Shown piece after piece: positions 17,384-26,051 of a stretch of 64,000 nucleotides of DNA. Positions within the stretch are counted from its first letter, which is position 1; each line of letters starts with the position of its first letter. Location of the stretch: contig NZ_JAAZQQ010000006.1 in the NCBI RefSeq assembly GCF_012395815.1, positions 248,001-312,000 on the forward strand, written 5' to 3'. This DNA is from Roseicyclus persicicus. Its GTDB lineage: Bacteria; Pseudomonadota; Alphaproteobacteria; Rhodobacterales; Rhodobacteraceae. The notes beneath the pieces are model-generated. The model saw nothing but the letters and a program-made list of their open reading frames with translations. It searched no databases and was not told the origin of the DNA. The position numbers were made by a program, and so were the translations under genes.

Positions 17384-18018
17384 GCGATCACCGCCCGGTC
17401 GGCGAACAGCGCGCCGACCGCCGGGAAGTTGTCCTCGGCGGCCACGGCGCCGCCGATCTCCTCCAGCGCGGCCTCGAGGCCGGCGTAGGCCGCGTCGAGA
17501 TCGGCGCGGATCAGGTCGGTCGCGCAGTCGGGGGCGCCCGCCACGCCGATGGGCAGGATCATCTCGAAGGCGACGTAGAACTCGGGGTCGTAGACCTGCG
17601 CCTCGATGGCAGCGCCCGGGGCAGCGCCGGCGACGGGGCGGCGGTGGGTGGTCTCGATCTGCCCGGTGTCCAGCATCCGCAGCGACACCGGCTCGGGCGG
17701 CCCCAGCGCCAGCTCGGCCCCATCCTGCCGGAGCACCAGCCCGCCCTCGAACCCGTCCGACCAGTTCAGGTCGAAGCCGAGCGTCCCGGCCACCTCGGCC
17801 TCGGTCAGCTGCAGGTCGTAGTCGGCGTCGAGCCCGTAATCCTGCGCGAGAATCATCGAGTAGAGCTCGTCGTAGCGCCAGGTGACCTCGACCGCGACGA
17901 CCCGGCCGGCGGCGTCGCGCAGCAGTTGCAGCCCCGCGTCGACGAAGATGTGCGGATGCGCGCCCGCCGGGGCGGCGGCCAGCGCGGTCAGCAGGGCAAG
18001 GGCGGCGGGGCGCAGCAT
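17371..18018 (-). CDS. DUF1007 periplasmic protein, partner of NicO exporter
   Basis: A 215-residue protein with a short signal peptide (MLRPAALALLTALAAAPAGA) that leaves an N-terminal HPHIFVDAG after cleavage. This exposed HPH is typical of DUF1007 proteins and a plausible metal ligand. The mature part has the conserved VEVTWRYDELYSMILAQDYG segment (Asp/Glu rich) and YDPEFYVAFEM. Translation is coupled to the NicO gene, which starts within its last codons. Likely a periplasmic metal-handling or adaptor subunit. Confidence 0.85.
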   Translation of the reverse strand: MLRPAALALLTALAAAPAGAHPHIFVDAGLQLLRDAAGRVVAVEVTWRYDELYSMILAQDYGLDADYDLQLTEAEVAGTLGFDLNWSDGFEGGLVLRQDGAELALGPPEPVSLRMLDTGQIETTHRRPVAGAAPGAAIEAQVYDPEFYVAFEMILPIGVAGAPDCATDLIRADLDAAYAGLEAALEEIGGAVAAEDNFPAVGALFADRAVIACPG

Positions 18019-18195
18019 GGCGCCGTGATAGGGCGGCGCGGGCCGCCGGTGCAAGGCCCGGCCGCGCGGCGCCGGCGGCGGTCCGCCGGTGCGCATTGTT
18101 GACGGCCGCGCCCGAACTGTTGCCGAAACCCCCGGAAATGCGCCATATTCCCGCCCCCTTTCGACCGTAGAAAGGTCATCCGAGCAGAGGAATGA

Positions 18196-18681
18196 TTGAC
18201 GGTCATGAAATCGCTAACCGCCCACTTCCTGCGTGATGAATCCGGCGTCGTCTCGGTCGACTGGACCGTGCTGAGCGCCGCGACGGTGGCGATGTCGCTG
18301 GCGACGGTGGCCGTGCTGAGCGGGGCCATCCAGGGGCTGATCTCGCGGCTCGACGCCGAGCTGCGCGCCCAGCAGATGAGCGACAATTTCGTGGTCTTCA
18401 CCTCGGCCCATTTCGAGCCGCTCTACGAGGGCAACCACATCACCGCCGAGGCGGCCGAGGGCCTGTTCGCCCTCGCCAACGAGATGATGAACCAGGAAGT
18501 CCTCGACGCGCTGGAATACGGCCTGCAGGCGCTGGAAAACGGCGAGCTGTCGCCCGACGATATCGCGGTGCTGATCGCCATCGGCTCGGTCGCGGCCCAG
18601 CGGAACCTCGTGCCCGACGAGATCCTCGACTACTACTTCGGCTTCTACGGCGGCACCGCACGCGTCTACGACGCGCTCTGA
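18196..18681 (+). CDS. Flp-type pilin-like protein with long C-terminal domain
   Basis: About 160 residues. The N-terminus MKSLTAHFLRDESGVVSVDW, followed by a hydrophobic helix (VLSAATVAMSLATVAVLSGA), is the class of Flp/type IVb pilins and related pseudopilins in Rhodobacteraceae, where a FLRDESGAVTVDWVVL-like start is common. The remaining ~110 residues are acidic and helical, without known domain. Two starts are possible: TTG at 18196 with AGAGG five nt upstream, or ATG at 18205 with poorer spacing. No tad, cpa or prepilin peptidase gene is nearby, so assembly would depend on genes elsewhere. Confidence 0.75.
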   Translation: MTVMKSLTAHFLRDESGVVSVDWTVLSAATVAMSLATVAVLSGAIQGLISRLDAELRAQQMSDNFVVFTSAHFEPLYEGNHITAEAAEGLFALANEMMNQEVLDALEYGLQALENGELSPDDIAVLIAIGSVAAQRNLVPDEILDYYFGFYGGTARVYDAL

Positions 18682-18699
18682 GCGCCGCCGCAGCCCCGG

Positions 18700-19716
18700 T
18701 CAGGCCCCGGGCTTCACCCGCCGCGTGTCGGGATGCAGCGAGGTGCCGAGGATATGCTCGGCCCGGTGAATCACGTGCCCCGCCTGCCCCACGATCAGCG
18801 GATCGGGCGCCTGCACGATCTTGTGGTCCTTGCCGGGGTAGTCGAGGCTGTCGAGGAAGTGCCGCATGCAGTTCAGCCGCGCGCGCTTCTTGTCATCCGA
18901 CTTGATCACCGTCCAGGGCGCGTCGGCGGTGTCGGTGTAGAAGAACATCGCCTCCTTCGCCTCGGTGTAGTCGTCCCACTTGTCGAGGCTGGCGCGGTCG
19001 ATGGGGCTGAGCTTCCACTGCTTGAGCGGGTCGGTCTCGCGCGCGGCGAAGCGGCGGCGCTGCTCCTCGCGGGTCACCGAGAACCAGTACTTGTAGAGCC
19101 GGATGCCCGAGCGCACGAACATCTGTTCCAGCTGCGGGGTCTGGCGCATGAATTCCAGGTAGTCGTTCGGCTCGCAGAAGCCCATCACCCGCTCGACCCC
19201 CGCCCGGTTGTACCAGGAGCGGTCGAAGAACACGATCTCGCCGGTCGTCGGCAGGTGCTGCACGTAGCGCTGGAAGAACCACTGGCCCTTTTCCAGCTCG
19301 GTCGGCTTGTTCAGCGCGACCACGCGCGCCTCGCGGGGGTTCAGGTGTTCCATGAAGCGCTTGATGGTGCCGCCCTTGCCGGCCGCGTCGCGCCCCTCGA
19401 ACAGGATCACGATCTTCTGCCCGGTCTCGGACACCCAGCGCTGCACCTTCAGCAGCTCGGCCTGCAGCTTGGCCTTCTGCGCCTCGTAGGCGGCGCGGCG
19501 CAGGCGCGTCTCGTAGGGGTAGGCGCCGGTCTCGAAGGCCTGCCGGATCTCGGCCGGGGTCGGATTCGCGCGGCGGCGCGCGCCGGTCTTGGCCGCGGGC
19601 GCCGCCGGGGACGCGGGCACGGGCGCCGCCGCCGCGGGGGCCTCGGGCGCGGGCGCGGGCATGGCAAGGGCGTCGGTCTCGGCCGCGGCGGTCGCCGCGC
19701 CGTCTTCGGCGGTCAT
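18700..19716 (-). CDS. ppk2: Polyphosphate kinase 2 (PPK2 family)
   Basis: A single-domain PPK2 that transfers phosphate between polyphosphate and nucleotides. Walker A GRDAAGKGGTIKRFMEHLNP, Walker B region FFDRSWYNRAGVERVMGF and the lid segment EEQRRRFAARETDPLKQWKL are all present, with the typical end near HPDTRR. An Ala/Pro-rich, low-complexity N-terminal tail of about 45 residues precedes the core. Start could also be a GTG at 19725 that has a better spaced AAGGGA. The class (GTP- versus ADP/AMP-preferring) is not decided from motifs; length and WKLSPID segment suggest the class I one-domain type. Confidence 0.94.
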   Translation of the reverse strand: MTAEDGAATAAAETDALAMPAPAPEAPAAAAPVPASPAAPAAKTGARRRANPTPAEIRQAFETGAYPYETRLRRAAYEAQKAKLQAELLKVQRWVSETGQKIVILFEGRDAAGKGGTIKRFMEHLNPREARVVALNKPTELEKGQWFFQRYVQHLPTTGEIVFFDRSWYNRAGVERVMGFCEPNDYLEFMRQTPQLEQMFVRSGIRLYKYWFSVTREEQRRRFAARETDPLKQWKLSPIDRASLDKWDDYTEAKEAMFFYTDTADAPWTVIKSDDKKRARLNCMRHFLDSLDYPGKDHKIVQAPDPLIVGQAGHVIHRAEHILGTSLHPDTRRVKPGA

Positions 19717-19975
19717 GTCTTTCACGGGCTCGGTCCCTTCCTGGCAGGAGAAATTCTTGCCACCGACCCTTATCGCAGAGGCGCCTGCCGCGCCTTGAGG
19801 CATGTCAAGAAACCGTCACATTCGGCGCAGCGATAGGGCCGCCCGGGCGCGGCGCATGGCCCCGGCGGGCGCGCCGGCCCGCACATCGGGTCGATGCACG
19901 GTGCGGGTTTCCCCCCGCCACCAAACCTGCCATGATGCATCGCCAAGGCCACAAGATAGAGCAGCACCCGAGACC

Positions 19976-21937
19976 ATGGCGGACGACCTCCTGAGCAACA
20001 CCCCGGATCCGAACGCCTACGACGCCTCCTCCATCGAGGTGCTCGAGGGCCTCGAACCCGTGCGCAAGCGTCCCGGCATGTACATCGGGGGCACCGACGA
20101 GCGCGCCCTGCACCACCTGGTGGCCGAGGTGCTCGACAACGCGATGGACGAGGCCGTCGCGGGCCACGCCACCCGGATCGAGGTGGAGCTGCACGAGGAC
20201 CACAGCGTCACCATCCGCGACAACGGCCGCGGCATCCCGGTCGACCCGCACCCGAAGTTCCCCGACAAGTCCGCGCTCGAGGTGATCCTGTGCACCCTGC
20301 ACGCCGGGGGCAAGTTCTCGGGCAAGGCCTACCAGACCTCGGGCGGCCTGCACGGCGTGGGCGTCTCGGTGGTCAACGCCCTGTCGGACCACCTGCGCGT
20401 CGAGGTCGCCCGCAACCGCGAGCTTTTCGTGCAGGAGTTCTCGCGCGGGCACCCACAGGGGCCGATCCGCGCCGCGGGCCACGTCGCCAACCGCCGCGGC
20501 ACGGCCGTGACCTTCCACGCCGACGAGCAGATCTTCGGCCACCACCGGTTCCGGCCCGCGCGGCTGCTCAAGATGGTGCGCTCCAAGGCCTACCTGTTCT
20601 CGGGCGTCGAGATCCGCTGGAAGACCGCCATCGACGACGGCGAGACCCCGGCCGAGGCCGTGTTCCACTTTCCCGGCGGCCTGTCCGACTACCTGAAGGA
20701 GACCCTCGGGTCGGCCGCCACCTACGCGGACACCCCCTTCGCGGGCAAGGTCGAGTTCCAGCCGCGCTTCGGCCAGCCGGGCTCGGTCGAATGGGCGATC
20801 AACTGGACGCCGTCGCGTGACGGCTTCATCCAGTCCTACTGCAACACCATCCCCACCCCCGAGGGCGGCACCCACGAGGCCGGGTTCTGGGCCGCGATCC
20901 TCAAGGGCATCCGCGGCTACGGCGAACTGGCCGGCAACCGCAAGGCGCAGAACATCACCCGCGACGACATCGTCTCGGGCGCCGGCGCGCTGGTGTCGTG
21001 CTTCATCGCGGAACCCGAGTTCGTCGGCCAGACCAAGGACCGGCTGGCCACCACCGAGGCCGCCCGCATGGTCGAGGGCGCGGTGCGCGACCACTTCGAC
21101 AACTGGCTGGCCGCCAACACGAAATCCGCGGGCGCGATCCTCGATTTCCTGGTGCTGCGGGCCGAGGAACGGCTGCGGCGCAAGGCCGAGAAGGAAACGG
21201 CGCGCAAGTCGGCCACGAAAAAGCTGCGCCTGCCCGGCAAGCTGGTCGACTGCTCGCAATCCAACCGCGACGGCACCGAGCTGTTCATCGTCGAGGGCGA
21301 CAGCGCCGGCGGCTCGGCCAAGATGGCCCGCGACCGCACCACCCAGGCGCTGCTGCCCTTGCGCGGCAAGATCCTGAACGTGCTGGGCGCCGCGTCGTCG
21401 AAACTGGGCCAGAACGCCGAGATCAACGATCTCTGCCAGGCGCTCGGCGTCGGGATGGGCACCAAGTTCAACATCGAGGACCTGCGCTACGACAAGGTCA
21501 TCATCATGACCGACGCCGACGTCGACGGGGCGCATATCGCCTCGCTCCTGATGACCTTCTTCTTCACGCAGATGCGGCCGATGATCGACCGCGGGCACCT
21601 CTACCTCGCCTGCCCGCCGCTGTTCCGCCTGACCCAGGGCGCGAAACGCGTCTACTGCCTCGACGAGGCGGAAAAGGACGCCTGGCTCAAGAAGGGGCTC
21701 GGCGGCAAGGGCAAGATCGACGTGTCCCGGTTCAAGGGCCTTGGCGAAATGGACGCCAAGGACTTGAAGGACACCACGATGGACCCAAGTTCCCGGAAAC
21801 TCATCCGGGTGTCGGTGGATGAGGATGCGCCGGGCGAGACCGGCGATCTGGTTGAACGGTTGATGGGCAAGAAGCCCGAGCTGCGCTTCCAGTATATCCA
21901 GGAGAACGCGCGCTTCGTGGAGGAGCTCGACGTCTGA
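19976..21937 (+). CDS. parE: DNA topoisomerase IV subunit B (ParE)
   Basis: A 653-residue GHKL/TOPRIM type IIA subunit that binds ATP and drives decatenation with ParC. Bergerat-fold motifs: EVLDNAMDEAVAG, IRDNGRGIPVD and SGGLHGVGVSVVNALS; TOPRIM motifs: VEGDSAGGSAKMARDR and MTDADVDGAHIASLL; C-terminal tail with SRFKGLGEMDAKDL. GyrB of proteobacteria is longer (about 800 residues, with a 170-residue insertion in the TOPRIM domain), so the length supports ParE. The ATG at 19976 gives MADDLLSNTPDPNAYDASSI, the usual N-terminus. The next gene begins two bases after its stop. Confidence 0.96.
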   Translation: MADDLLSNTPDPNAYDASSIEVLEGLEPVRKRPGMYIGGTDERALHHLVAEVLDNAMDEAVAGHATRIEVELHEDHSVTIRDNGRGIPVDPHPKFPDKSALEVILCTLHAGGKFSGKAYQTSGGLHGVGVSVVNALSDHLRVEVARNRELFVQEFSRGHPQGPIRAAGHVANRRGTAVTFHADEQIFGHHRFRPARLLKMVRSKAYLFSGVEIRWKTAIDDGETPAEAVFHFPGGLSDYLKETLGSAATYADTPFAGKVEFQPRFGQPGSVEWAINWTPSRDGFIQSYCNTIPTPEGGTHEAGFWAAILKGIRGYGELAGNRKAQNITRDDIVSGAGALVSCFIAEPEFVGQTKDRLATTEAARMVEGAVRDHFDNWLAANTKSAGAILDFLVLRAEERLRRKAEKETARKSATKKLRLPGKLVDCSQSNRDGTELFIVEGDSAGGSAKMARDRTTQALLPLRGKILNVLGAASSKLGQNAEINDLCQALGVGMGTKFNIEDLRYDKVIIMTDADVDGAHIASLLMTFFFTQMRPMIDRGHLYLACPPLFRLTQGAKRVYCLDEAEKDAWLKKGLGGKGKIDVSRFKGLGEMDAKDLKDTTMDPSSRKLIRVSVDEDAPGETGDLVERLMGKKPELRFQYIQENARFVEELDV

Positions 21938-21939
21938 GC

Positions 21940-22926
21940 ATGACCCGCCGCCTCTTCGTGCACGTGGGCCCGCCGAAAACGGGCACCACGGCGATCCAAT
22001 CCCTGTTCCGCGACCTCGGCGACCCGCGCCTGGCCTATCCCACGGCCGGGCAGTGGCCCGACGGCGCGCACAACCTGCTCACCTTCGCGCTGCGCGGCGA
22101 GACCAGCTGGGGCGCCATCGTGATCCCGCCCGTGGCCGAGCTGATGCCGCAGGTGTCGGCCGAGCTTGACGCCGCGCCGGCCGACGCGCTGATCAGCTCC
22201 GAGGGCCTCGCCAACGTCGCGTCCTACCGCCAGCTCCTCGACGCGCTCGGCCCGACGGTGGCCCGCTTCGACGCGGTGATCCCGATCCTCACCCTGCGCC
22301 ACCCGCTGGAACGCGCCGCCTCGGACTACAACCAGCGCGTCAAGGACGCCCAGCACGGCGAGCGCGCGCTGCCCGACGACGACCTCGCCCGCCGCATCGA
22401 CGCGCTGCGCATCACGCCGATGATCGAGGCCTGGCGCCGGGTCTCGCCCGAGACGCGGCTCCTGTCCTACCACCCGGCCGAAAGCCTGCTGGCCCGCTTC
22501 TGCGCGCTGGTCGGACGCCCCGACCTGACCCCACCCGAGACGCCCTGGCGCAACCGGTCCCTCGGCGGCGTCGGCCTCGCGCTCCTGCTCCTCGGCAACC
22601 GCCTCCTGCCCGACCCGGCCGCCCGGCACCGCTTCCTCGCCGAGGACCTGAAAGACCAGCACGGGCTGCGGCTCTGGCGCGGCGCGAGCTTCCCCTACTC
22701 GGACGCCGCCGTGGACCGCGCGATGGCCACGACCGTGACCCCGGACCTCGAGGCCGCCCGCGACCGCCACGGCGTCGACCTCACCGCCTGGACGCGGCCG
22801 CCCCGCGCCACGCTGTCCGAGGCCGACCGCGCCCAGATCCGCCAGGTGGCCGAGGCGTTCCTGCCCGCCTCAGACCGCCGCGCGGCCGAGATCGAGGCGG
22901 TGATGGCGGCGTTTCCGGCGGCGTGA
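21940..22926 (+). CDS. Sulfotransferase-like P-loop protein
   Basis: A 328-residue protein starting MTRRLFVHVGPPKTGTTAIQ. The PKTGTT loop right after the first strand is the 5'-phosphosulfate-binding loop of PAPS-dependent sulfotransferases, and ILTLRHPLERAASDYNQRVK matches the 3'-phosphate-binding RxPxxRxxSxY region. It probably transfers sulfate from PAPS to a carbohydrate or other acceptor; the acceptor is unknown and no polysaccharide genes are nearby. It starts two bases after parE, so it may be read through from parE. Confidence 0.8.
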   Translation: MTRRLFVHVGPPKTGTTAIQSLFRDLGDPRLAYPTAGQWPDGAHNLLTFALRGETSWGAIVIPPVAELMPQVSAELDAAPADALISSEGLANVASYRQLLDALGPTVARFDAVIPILTLRHPLERAASDYNQRVKDAQHGERALPDDDLARRIDALRITPMIEAWRRVSPETRLLSYHPAESLLARFCALVGRPDLTPPETPWRNRSLGGVGLALLLLGNRLLPDPAARHRFLAEDLKDQHGLRLWRGASFPYSDAAVDRAMATTVTPDLEAARDRHGVDLTAWTRPPRATLSEADRAQIRQVAEAFLPASDRRAAEIEAVMAAFPAA

Positions 22927-23062
22927 GGGCTGGCACTTGGCCCCGGTCGTCGGGTAGATGCACGCGCGGGACGGGCGCCGCGCCGATGGACGGCGGGGCG
23001 CGCGGCCCGGGGGCCCCGGGCCCGGTCACTGGTAAACACTGCACGGTTCGTGGAGAGATCTG

Positions 23063-23497
23063 ATGTCCAAGGCACGCACCCCCGCCACGCTCGCCGCCGG
23101 CGCCGCCCTCGCCCTGGCCGCCTGCGGCCCCGACGCGCTGGTGATGAGCCGCACCACCGGGGTCACCGGCACCGGCGGCTTCTCGGGCGCGACGCTGCGC
23201 AATTCCGGCGAGATGGTGCTGGAACTGCCCCAGGAGACCTTCACCGGCCGCTGGGTCGCGGTGCGCGAGGGCGCGAACCAGAGCCTCGAACTGCTCAGCG
23301 CCTACGGAAGCGGCTCGATCCTGCGGTCCACGGCGAACCTGCTGTCCGAGACCGAGGCCGGCTTCGGCACGGCGATCCTGACCTCGGACAAGGGCCGCTC
23401 CATGCGCTGCGAGTTCCGATATTCCGGCGTCAACATCACCGCGATCGGGGTCTGCCAGACCACGAACGGCGAGATCTTCGATCTGCAGGTGTCGTAG
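23063..23497 (+). CDS. Small lipoprotein of unknown function
   Basis: A 144-residue protein with signal peptide and lipobox LALAAC (Cys at about residue 21), hence a likely outer-membrane lipoprotein. The mature part is Gly/Ser/Thr-rich with predicted beta strands (MVLELPQETFTGRWVAVREG) and two later cysteines (MRCEFRY, GVCQTTNG) that could form a disulfide. A GGAGA site precedes the ATG. I do not recognise the family. Confidence 0.75.
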   Translation: MSKARTPATLAAGAALALAACGPDALVMSRTTGVTGTGGFSGATLRNSGEMVLELPQETFTGRWVAVREGANQSLELLSAYGSGSILRSTANLLSETEAGFGTAILTSDKGRSMRCEFRYSGVNITAIGVCQTTNGEIFDLQVS

Positions 23498-23634
23498 CGG
23501 GACGCTGCGCCGGGCGCGCCTCGTCCCGCCACGCGCCACCCGGCCCGGCCGACGATCACGGCCCACCCCACAACCATTGACACCGTCACCCACCCCCGCG
23601 ACACTGCCCCTCAGGGCAGCGGAGGACCCACCCC

Positions 23635-24357
23635 ATGTGCTGGAGCGAACCGGCGAGCCTCGCCATGGCGGGCCTCGGCGCGGCGGCCGCGGTGGTGACC
23701 GCCCGGCGCGGCGACACGCCCGCCATCCCCGTCACGCTGGCCTTCTTCGCCGCGATGGAGGCGCTGCAGTTCTGGGGCTACCAGGCCATCGACCAGTGCG
23801 GCCTGCCCGGCAACCGATGGGCGACGATCCTGTCCTGGGTCCACATCGCGCTGCAGCCGACCTTCATCAACGCCTTCGCGCTGGCCGTCGTCGCCCCGGC
23901 GCTGGCGCCCGCCCGGCGCCGCCTCGTCCTCGCGCTGGCCGGCCTCGCCTCGGCGCTGCTGCTGCTGCGTCTGGCGCCCTTCGGCTGGGCGGGCGCCTGC
24001 CTGCCGGGCACCCATCTGTGCGGGCCCGACTGGTGCACCCGCAGCGGCACCTGGCACCTGGCCTGGGACATGCCGCTGAACGACCTGGCCGGCGCGCTGA
24101 CCGGCGGGGTGCTGACGCGCTGGGGCGCCTACCCCGACTACATGCTGGCGGTGTTCGTGTTGCCGCTGGCCTATGGCGGCTGGCGCTTCGTGCTGATGCA
24201 CGCGAGCCTCGGGCCGGTGCTGGCCACGCTGCTCACCGACGACCCGGGCGAGATGCCGGCGATCTGGTGCCTGTTCTCGGTCGGCCTGGTGCTGCTTGCC
24301 CTCAGCCCCTGGCTCAGGGCCCGCGTCGGCCCTACCCCCGCCCGGCCAGCTGGGTGA
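23635..24357 (+). CDS. Multi-pass membrane protein (DUF5765-like)
   Basis: A 240-residue protein with about seven predicted membrane helices. It begins MCWSEPASLAMAGLGAAAAV, a start seen in a conserved family of unknown function (MCWS...). The loop between helices 4 and 5 has four cysteines and aromatic residues (CLPGTHLCGPDWCTRSGTWH), suggesting a structured, disulfide-bonded periplasmic loop. Good GGAGG site upstream. Convergent with the YdcZ-type transporter gene, the two overlapping by 26 nt at their ends. Confidence 0.78.
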   Translation: MCWSEPASLAMAGLGAAAAVVTARRGDTPAIPVTLAFFAAMEALQFWGYQAIDQCGLPGNRWATILSWVHIALQPTFINAFALAVVAPALAPARRRLVLALAGLASALLLLRLAPFGWAGACLPGTHLCGPDWCTRSGTWHLAWDMPLNDLAGALTGGVLTRWGAYPDYMLAVFVLPLAYGGWRFVLMHASLGPVLATLLTDDPGEMPAIWCLFSVGLVLLALSPWLRARVGPTPARPAG

Positions 24358-24775
24358 GCGCGACCCCCGCCGCCATCACCACGATCCCGGCCAGCCGGAG
24401 CGGCGACACCTCGGCCACCCGCGCCCCGAAGAGACCGAAATGGTCGATGAGGGCCGCCGACACCAGCTGCCCCAGCAGCACGAAGAACACCGCGTTGCCG
24501 ACCCCGAAGCTCGGCGCGACATAGGTCACCGACAGCACGTAGAAGGCCACGAACAGCCCGCCGAGGAACAGGTGGCGCGGCTGCGCCGCCAGCGCCGCGA
24601 AGGCCCCTGTGCCGGTCGCCAGCACCGCGACCCCGGTGGCGCAGAAGGCCACCACGAACAGCACCAGCGCCGCCGCCGCGGGCGAGCCGATGTTGGCCCC
24701 CAGCCGCGCGTTCAGCGCCGCGAGGATCGGGATGCCGACCCCGGCCAGCAGCATCACCATCGCCTGGTATCCCAT
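24332..24775 (-). CDS. YdcZ-type (DUF606) DMT family transporter
   Basis: A 147-residue, five-helix small transporter of the drug/metabolite transporter superfamily, DUF606/YdcZ branch. Visible: MGYQAMVMLLAGVGIPILAA, LNARLGANIGSPAAAALVLF, GNAVFFVLLGQLVSAALIDH and a C-terminal FGLFG...PLRLAGIVVMAAG. These proteins work as dimers or with a second half; substrate unknown. It begins 17 nt after the HExxH lipoprotein gene, so the two are probably one transcript. Its 3' end overlaps the gene on the other strand. Confidence 0.85.
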   Translation of the reverse strand: MGYQAMVMLLAGVGIPILAALNARLGANIGSPAAAALVLFVVAFCATGVAVLATGTGAFAALAAQPRHLFLGGLFVAFYVLSVTYVAPSFGVGNAVFFVLLGQLVSAALIDHFGLFGARVAEVSPLRLAGIVVMAAGVALTQLAGRG

Positions 24776-24792
24776 CGCCGGGCCCTTCCCTG

Positions 24793-25482
24793 TCACGAAC
24801 ACATGCCCCGCGGCTCGATCCCGTCCCAGGGCAGGTACAGCTCCACCGCGTCGGCCCGCGCGCGCCAGGGCGTGACCGGCATCGCCTGCCCGATCAGCCG
24901 TTCCAGCCGCGCCGTCCGCGCCCCCGCGGGGTCGAGCGCCCGGCAGCACACGTATTCCTCCACCAGCGACGCCTGCGCCTCGTACCCGTAGTCGAGGAAG
25001 CGCCGGTCGTCCTCGGTGTCGAACAGGTAGGGGTCCTCCACCGTCGCGTGCTCGCGCGCCGCGCGCCACGGGTGGTAGCCGGTCACCGCCCGGTTCTGCC
25101 ACTGCCAGACATGGGTCATCTCGTGGGCGAAGAACATCGCCGCGTAGAGGTGCCGCCGCCCGTCCGCCATGACCGTGTAATCGGGCACATGCATGTCGGG
25201 CCGCACCATCAGCGTGTTGAACAGGACCATGCCGCCCGTCCGCCCCTCGACGACCGGGCCCTCGGGGGGCGGGGCCACCCGCTCGCGGCAGGTCACCTGC
25301 GGCCGCGCCGGGTAGCGCTGCACGATCAGCCCGAGGAACGGGTTGCGCGCGATCCGCACCGGCACCGGGTCGAAGCTGTCGGCCTGCAGGTCGGCCATGT
25401 AGGCCCGCTCGGCCTCGGTCAGGGGCCGGCCGCAGGCGGTCAGCAGGATCAGGCTCAGGCAAAGGACAAGGACGGCGCGCAT
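24793..25482 (-). CDS. Lipoprotein with HExxH motif, putative metallopeptidase-like
   Basis: A 229-residue lipoprotein: signal peptide MRAVLVLCLSLILLTACGRP with lipobox LTAC. The motif FFAHEMTHVWQWQNRAVTGY contains HExxH, the zinc-binding signature of gluzincin-type proteases, in a helix predicted after VMADGRRHLYAAM; downstream acidic residues (EYVCCRALDP) could give a third ligand. Related proteins in Rhodobacteraceae are annotated only as hypothetical. Catalysis is inferred from the motif. Upstream of the YdcZ-type gene. Confidence 0.72.
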   Translation of the reverse strand: MRAVLVLCLSLILLTACGRPLTEAERAYMADLQADSFDPVPVRIARNPFLGLIVQRYPARPQVTCRERVAPPPEGPVVEGRTGGMVLFNTLMVRPDMHVPDYTVMADGRRHLYAAMFFAHEMTHVWQWQNRAVTGYHPWRAAREHATVEDPYLFDTEDDRRFLDYGYEAQASLVEEYVCCRALDPAGARTARLERLIGQAMPVTPWRARADAVELYLPWDGIEPRGMCS

Positions 25483-25523
25483 GGGGGCACGATAGGCGGG
25501 CCGCCCCCGGCCCCGCAACGCCC

Positions 25524-25537
25524 TTGACGCCGATCAA
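25524..25537 (+). promoter_or_regulatory. FNR-type box before first small cytochrome c
   Basis: TTGACGCCGATCAA matches TTGAY-N4-RTCAA. Its centre is 70 nt before the ATG at 25601, so a start of transcription near 25572 would place it at -41.5, the class II activator position. Confidence 0.8.
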
Positions 25538-25600
25538 GGCGGCGGGCGCGCCGCCGGCGCAGTGTGGCGCCATCCCCAGTCCCGGAGGAGGAGACCCCCC

Positions 25601-25999
25601 ATGCGCACCCCCATCCAGACCCTCGCCGCGATCTGCCTTGCCGCGGCCCCCGCGCTGGCCCAGGACGCGGAGGCGGGGCGCGCGCTCTACCTCGAGTTCT
25701 GCGCCACCTGCCACGGGCTCGAGGCGCGCGGCGACGGGGTCATGGCCGAGGTCCTGACCATCGCGCCGCCCGACCTGACGGGGCTTGCCGGCGGGGGCGC
25801 CTTTCCCACGCTGCAGGTGGCCCAGCAGGTCGACGGCCGCCACCCGCTGCTGGCCCACGGGGGCGACATGCCGCTGTTCGGCCGCTGGTTCGAGGGCGAC
25901 GGCGCCGACGTGGCGCTGGCAGGCCCCGGCGGCCAGCCGATCCTGATGGGCCGCCCCATCGCCGACCTGATCACCTACCTGATGGAGATCCAGCGCTGA
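25601..25999 (+). CDS. Small c-type cytochrome (paralogue 1)
   Basis: A 132-residue exported monohaem cytochrome c: signal peptide to about APALAQ, haem motif CATCHG (mature N-terminus), and a likely axial Met in HGGDMPLFGRW. It would carry electrons in the periplasm. A GGAGGAG site precedes the ATG. It is a clear paralogue of the cytochrome at 26944 (shared RGDG.MAE, DGR.P.L.HGGDMPL.G, ending in a similar helix). The FNR box suggests induction at low oxygen; partner oxidoreductase unknown. Confidence 0.88.
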   Translation: MRTPIQTLAAICLAAAPALAQDAEAGRALYLEFCATCHGLEARGDGVMAEVLTIAPPDLTGLAGGGAFPTLQVAQQVDGRHPLLAHGGDMPLFGRWFEGDGADVALAGPGGQPILMGRPIADLITYLMEIQR

Positions 26000-26003
26000 C
26001 AGG

Positions 26004-26029
26004 AAAACGGGGGCCGCGCGCGGCCCCCG
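26004..26029 (-). terminator. Terminator of outer-membrane protein gene
   Basis: Perfect 22-base GC palindrome (CGGGGGCCGCG/CGCGGCCCCCG, 26008-26029) followed on the minus strand by TTTT. It lies 23 nt beyond the stop of the barrel gene and 5 nt after that of the plus-strand cytochrome, so it can serve both. Confidence 0.8.
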
Positions 26030-26051
26030 CTCCCGTTGCCCGTGCGGGCCG

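Noticed and set aside
23004-23022. GC palindrome GGCCCGGGG-g-CCCCGGGCC after the sulfotransferase gene as a terminator
   Set aside because: No T-run follows and short GC palindromes are frequent here; not listed as a feature.
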